A stretch of 64,000 bases of DNA from DASUUI01 sp964577965. GTDB taxonomy: Bacteria; Gemmatimonadota; Gemmatimonadetes; Gemmatimonadales; Gemmatimonadaceae. The position numbers and the translations under genes are program-made. Location of the stretch: positions 8,542 through 72,541 of the forward strand of contig CAZOAT010000001.1 in NCBI GenBank assembly GCA_964577965.1, in the 5' to 3' direction. How positions within the stretch are numbered: the first letter of the stretch is position 1; every line of letters begins with the position of its first letter. Below the pieces are notes generated by a model. It was not told the origin of the DNA, did no database searches, and saw only the letters and a program-made list of their open reading frames with translations. Below are positions 60,740 to 64,000 of this stretch, piece after piece.

Positions 60740-62908
60740 TTACCGGGCGAGCGGGTCCGGACGCAGCTGGAACTTCACCACCTTGCTCGTCGTCCCCTTG
60801 CCTCCCTCCATATGAAACGGCGAACGCGTGCTCACAGTCGTCCACAGCCCCCGTCCCTTCCAGCCGGCGGTCGCATCGTCGATGCGGCCATCGAGCCACT
60901 TGGTGTAGAAGCCGAGCGGATACGGAACGCGCAGCACGACCCACTCACCGTCCTTCAGCACGAGCAGTCCCTCCGATGCGTTGCCGGTGTTGATCGGCAC
61001 ATTGCGCCCGAGGCCGAACGTGTCGAACTGATCGACCCACGTGTAGTAGCTCGCTTCGACGCTGCCCGGTGACGTCACACCCCTGAACTGCGGCATCGGC
61101 TCCTGGTACAGCGTCCAGCCTTCCGGGCAGTGCTGCCCGGTGGCGGTCGGTCCGTTGAGCGGGCCCGTGCACTTCCGTCGGTCAAAGCTGGCGAGATGTC
61201 CGCTCGCCAGCGCCACCCACATGACTCCATCGCGATCGACATCACCTCCGCGCGGTGAGAACCCCTGCACGGGCGCCGCCGGGTTGTTCCAGGGCGGCTC
61301 ATAGTACTCGGCCAGGGCGGTCGCTGGAGGGTTCGTACCCGGGTCGAGGCGGATCACGGCGCCCGGAAAGCCGAGCGACGTTCCCCACACCGATCCGTCG
61401 GGGGCTGGTGCTACCGAGTAGAAGCCCGCCCTGATGCGCACGTCCTTCGTCGGATCGAGTGGCGCGTCGGGTTCCACCCAATCGTCACGCCGCCCGTTGC
61501 CATTCGCGTCGCGCACCAGTGCCGTCCATCCCTGCGACCGCTCCTCGTCGCCGGTCTCGTCGAACATCCTGACGTTCAACCAGCCCACGACCGGACCGCC
61601 ACCACTCGTCCACAGCGTGTTGTTCGCATCCTCGGCGAACATGAGATGGTGCGTGGAGAAGCAGGTACTGATGTGCGTGAGCGCGCCCTTCGCGGGATCA
61701 TACACCGCCAGGTGTCTGCTGGCCCGCTCCACCGGCGTCATGGCCGCCGACGGATGGTCCGACCCCTCCCTGCAGAACGGCGGGTTGTCGAAAGGACGCA
61801 CAGCAGAGGTGATCCACACCCGGCCGCGCTCGTCGAGCATCGGGTTGTGGACGTTGTTGCGGCTCGTCCAGATCGGCTCGTCCCCCCAGTAGGGTGACGG
61901 CGCGGGCATCCCCGGATTCGTGCGTGGCGTGCTCGTGTCGCGCACGGTAAGGGGGATCTGACTGGCTTCGTGACGCACCGGGTCGAGCACGGGGAGATAG
62001 TCCGCGCTGGCCTCGAGCGCGCCGTAAACCTTTCCGTTCGCGTTGACCGTCGGATTACGCCTGTCGGTGGAGACGACATCGTGGAGGTACGCCTTCGGAT
62101 CCGCCCAGTCCCACTGCGTAATGACAACGTTGCGCTCGATGCCCTGCGGCCGGGGAGGCGCGGGCGGTACTTCTCCCGCTGCGATCCGGTCGGTCCAGTC
62201 GGCGAACATCGCCAGCATGCGCTGACCACCAAGCCGATTGACGGTGTTGATCATGGCTGCGCCGGCCTGGCCCGATTGCAGCCGTCGCTCCCACGCGGCT
62301 GCTGTTGTAGGGTGCGTGCCGAGCTCCGGCGGGATCTCCCGCGTGGCCTTCGTGCCCAGCTGATGACACGCCGTGCAGCTCCCCGATTTTATGATCCGGA
62401 GAAGCTCAGCCTGCGTGCCGAGCGATGTCGCCAGCCCGTTTCCCTCGTCTCCGGTGCCCGGGAACTCAGACTCGTCGGGCACCTGGAGCAGCGAATACCA
62501 GTATCCTGCCGGATAGACCTCTGCAGCGGCACGTGCCGTTGGGGCGTTGACTGCCGCATGGTTGACTGTCATCCCCGGTGAGGCGCGTCGCTTCGGCGAG
62601 TCCACCAGGCCGTAGCCCCGCACCCACACGTCGTAGGTCGCCCGGGGCAGTTCGGGGATCAGGTACCGTCCGCGATCGTCGGTGACGACGATCTTCACGA
62701 ACTTCGTTGGCAGGTCGCTCGTTTCCGCGATTACCCAGACCCCCGCTTCGGCTCCCGATGGTCCGCTAACGACGCCGGCGATCTCGTTCTCACCGCCACT
62801 GATCTCCGCCATTCCCGGTGTACGGTCTGTAACGCGCGGAGAACATGCGGGGAGAAGCAGGATAGCTGCGGCAGCTGCCGCGGCGGTCGAGATACTGGGT
62901 GTATTCAT
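60740..62908 (-). CDS. Haem-c lipoprotein with carboxypeptidase-regulatory-like domain and propeller-like repeats
   Basis: 722 aa. Lipobox LLLPAC (C22). Residues 40-115 form a carboxypeptidase-regulatory-like beta domain (GVWVIAETSDLPTKFVKIVV, RGRYLIPELPRATYDVWVRG). A single haem-c site C177-T-A-C180-H181 (SGSCTACHQLGTK) follows. The remaining 450 residues contain repeated blade-like segments (GRVWITSAVRP, NTLWTSGGGPV, GSVWGTSLGFPG, GVMWVALASGHL) like streptogramin-lyase propellers. Probably an envelope redox or lyase-like protein. No partner oxidase is adjacent. Confidence 0.75.
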   Translation of the reverse strand: MNTPSISTAAAAAAAILLLPACSPRVTDRTPGMAEISGGENEIAGVVSGPSGAEAGVWVIAETSDLPTKFVKIVVTDDRGRYLIPELPRATYDVWVRGYGLVDSPKRRASPGMTVNHAAVNAPTARAAAEVYPAGYWYSLLQVPDESEFPGTGDEGNGLATSLGTQAELLRIIKSGSCTACHQLGTKATREIPPELGTHPTTAAAWERRLQSGQAGAAMINTVNRLGGQRMLAMFADWTDRIAAGEVPPAPPRPQGIERNVVITQWDWADPKAYLHDVVSTDRRNPTVNANGKVYGALEASADYLPVLDPVRHEASQIPLTVRDTSTPRTNPGMPAPSPYWGDEPIWTSRNNVHNPMLDERGRVWITSAVRPFDNPPFCREGSDHPSAAMTPVERASRHLAVYDPAKGALTHISTCFSTHHLMFAEDANNTLWTSGGGPVVGWLNVRMFDETGDEERSQGWTALVRDANGNGRRDDWVEPDAPLDPTKDVRIRAGFYSVAPAPDGSVWGTSLGFPGAVIRLDPGTNPPATALAEYYEPPWNNPAAPVQGFSPRGGDVDRDGVMWVALASGHLASFDRRKCTGPLNGPTATGQHCPEGWTLYQEPMPQFRGVTSPGSVEASYYTWVDQFDTFGLGRNVPINTGNASEGLLVLKDGEWVVLRVPYPLGFYTKWLDGRIDDATAGWKGRGLWTTVSTRSPFHMEGGKGTTSKVVKFQLRPDPLAR

Positions 62909-62986
62909 GTCTCTGCTCCTGGTGAGCCACGCCCGTTGGTCCCGTGTACTAGGTTAGTCGATTGCGACCGCTTCGGAGAGCATGCG

Positions 62987-63553
62987 ATGGCGAAAGCCGG
63001 TGACGTGATTGAGAACCCGGTGATCGGCGACCGGGTCGTCTTTCTGAGAACAGGCGCGGAGACGGGCGGTGCCCTGCTCGAGATCGATCTCTTCGCGAAA
63101 CCGGGCGCTTCGGGGCCACCCGAGCACGTGCATCCTCACCAGGAGGAGCGATTCACAGTACTCGCGGGCACTCTCAGCGGTCGGATCGGAGGGCGAAGCA
63201 TCGCGGCAGGCCCAGGAGAGGAGTTGGTGGTTCCCCCTGGTACGCCGCACACGTGGTGGAACGCCGGCAACACCGATTTCCACGTGCGCGTCGCGCTGCG
63301 CCCAGCGGGCCGGATGGACGAGTTTCTGGAAGCAGCCTACGGTCTCGCGAAGGACGGCAGGACGAATGCGAAAGGCTTGCCCAGCCTGCTCCAGCTCGCC
63401 GTACTCGTTACTGCGTACTTCGACACGAACCATCTCGCAAAGCCGCCGCTCGTCATCCAAAAGATCGTTTTCGGACCGTTGGCCATTCTGGGCCGGTTGC
63501 TCCGTTACCGGTCGGATTACCCATATCCACACCAGCGCGGGCCCGCTCAGTAG
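62987..63553 (+). CDS. Cupin-domain protein
   Basis: 188 aa from ATG 62987 with GGAGAG six bases upstream; the longer frame is rejected. Cupin motif 1 is G43 with H47-V-H49, E53 and G61 (EHVHPHQEERFTVLAG). Motif 2 is PPGTPHTWWN with H88. These residues bind a metal in related dioxygenases and isomerases. The C-terminal third (QLAVLVTAYFDTNHL, GPLAILGRLLRYR) is helical and partly hydrophobic and may touch the membrane. Function unknown. Confidence 0.85.
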   Translation: MAKAGDVIENPVIGDRVVFLRTGAETGGALLEIDLFAKPGASGPPEHVHPHQEERFTVLAGTLSGRIGGRSIAAGPGEELVVPPGTPHTWWNAGNTDFHVRVALRPAGRMDEFLEAAYGLAKDGRTNAKGLPSLLQLAVLVTAYFDTNHLAKPPLVIQKIVFGPLAILGRLLRYRSDYPYPHQRGPAQ

Positions 63554-63582
63554 CGAGCGCTCGCCGCGGAAGACTCAACCCC

Positions 63583-63909
63583 CTACTCGCCGCCCCGGCT
63601 CCCCAGCACCACGCGCAGGGGAATTTCCTTGCCTTCACGGAGCACTGTCACGAGCACTGCGTCACCAGGTTTGCGGCTGCGCAGCGCGCTGGTGAACGCA
63701 TAGATGTCGGCGATCTCGGTGTCATCGAAGCGGATGATGGTGTCGCCGGCGGTGAGGCCCGCCTTTTCTGCGGGCGAGCCGGCACGCACACCAGTGATTC
63801 GCACGCCGTGCTCTACCGGGGAGAAGTCCGGGATGGAGCCGAGATACGCACCATACCCCCCACCGTCGCCGCCGCGAGCCGCGCCCGGCGGACGGCCCGC
63901 ACCCCGCAC
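63583..63909 (-). CDS. Small PDZ-domain protein
   Basis: 108 aa from GTG 63909, with an in-frame stop a short way upstream in the heptamer repeat. A Gly/Arg-rich N-terminus precedes one PDZ domain, AYLGSIPDF at the start, then GVRITGVRAGSPAEKAGL, GDTIIRFDDTEI and SALRSRKPGD. The sequence strongly resembles the C-terminal PDZ found on secreted M28 peptidases. No peptidase domain is present and no signal peptide is visible. It may be a detached remnant or an independent small protein. Confidence 0.5.
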   Translation of the reverse strand: MRGAGRPPGAARGGDGGGYGAYLGSIPDFSPVEHGVRITGVRAGSPAEKAGLTAGDTIIRFDDTEIADIYAFTSALRSRKPGDAVLVTVLREGKEIPLRVVLGSRGGE

Positions 63910-63936
63910 CTGGCACGATGCACCCGGCCCCCCAGG

Positions 63937-64000
63937 TAATCTCTAATCTCTGATCTCTAATCTCTAATCTCTAATCTCTAATCTCTAATCTTCAGTCTCT
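63937..64000. repeat. Heptanucleotide tandem repeat (TAATCTC)n
   Basis: Eight consecutive 7-bp units, TAATCTC with single changes in units three and eight, start at 63937; a degenerate CAGTCTCT follows to the window edge. Because the unit is 7 bp and contains TAA on one strand and, across the junction, TAG on the other, every reading frame is stopped within 21 bp on both strands. It is therefore a non-coding spacer or regulatory tract and may continue beyond the window. Confidence 0.9.

Noticed and set aside
59222..61072. 616-aa plus-strand open frame opposite PEP carboxylase
   Set aside because: Antisense to a full-length ppc with all catalytic motifs; composition is low-complexity and it also runs into the end of the next gene.
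63937..64000. Telomere-like repeat or chromosome end
   Set aside because: The heptamer resembles some eukaryotic telomere units in size only; neighbouring genes are bacterial and the sequence continues past the window, so it is treated as a simple tandem repeat.
1..64000. tRNA, rRNA, CRISPR arrays, insertion sequences, prophage or defence systems
   Set aside because: No clover-leaf candidate, direct-repeat/spacer array, transposase or phage-type gene was recognised on either strand; nearly all space is occupied by metabolic genes. A tRNAscan or IS search could still reveal something missed by eye.

Overview
The window is a GC-rich, densely packed bacterial chromosome segment of 64 kb. It carries about 57 protein genes on both strands, many with 1 to 32 bp overlaps and GTG or TTG starts. 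No rRNA, tRNA, CRISPR array, transposase or phage gene was found. Gene content suggests a Gemmatimonadota-like organism: secreted M20 and M19 peptidases, DUF5694 and PPC-domain lipoproteins, a multicopper oxidase, MeaB with a split methylmalonyl-CoA mutase, and HD-GYP with HEAT partners. That placement is an inference from gene style, not from a marker-gene tree. A run of exactly 100 N (41493-41592) shows that this is a scaffolded, probably draft or metagenomic, assembly.

Layout. 1-8.8 kb: the end of a multicopper oxidase, convergent recQ, then a minus-strand leucine/acyclic-terpene-type acyl-CoA cluster (carboxyltransferase, AtuA-like protein in two pieces, enoyl-CoA hydratase, a 51-aa membrane peptide) behind a soluble histidine kinase. 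9-14.3 kb: exported peptidases, a ferritin-like protein, lipoproteins and the B12-binding subunit of methylmalonyl-CoA mutase. 14.3-20.5 kb, minus: aspS-phoH-ybeY-meaB-mcmA. 20.6-22.6 kb: rlmN, convergent with a LytR_C protein and yqeK. 22-34.3 kb, minus: a long overlapping operon, GAF-protein-trpD, (lexA on the other strand), trpC-trpF-trpB-HEAT-HD-GYP-trpA-folB-folK-panB-panC-yqeK-lytR_C. 34.4-50.3 kb, plus: truA-degP-purB-purC-psd-pssA-purS-purQ-[gap]-purL-purF-ppdK-glycosyltransferase-flippase-like protein.

50.3-57.8 kb is a lipid island and the most interesting part. A minus-strand operon (PlsC acyltransferase, a protein I read as a bacterial Tam41-like CDP-diacylglycerol synthase, a CDP-alcohol phosphatidyltransferase) diverges from a plus-strand operon (serine palmitoyltransferase-like enzyme, acetoacetate-decarboxylase-like protein without the usual lysine, lipid kinase, zinc alcohol dehydrogenase). 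A short-chain dehydrogenase lies convergent to the second operon. Together they could make and activate a sphingoid or other unusual membrane lipid. 57.9-64 kb: PEP carboxylase, a haem-c lipoprotein, a cupin, a small PDZ protein, and a heptanucleotide tandem repeat running to the window edge.

Metabolically, PpdK and PEP carboxylase link pyruvate, PEP and oxaloacetate. Methylmalonyl-CoA mutase with MeaB would take propionyl-CoA carbon into succinyl-CoA, and the acyl-CoA carboxylase/hydratase cluster would feed branched-chain carbon into acetyl-CoA pathways. All functions are read from sequence motifs and family knowledge; no database search was run.
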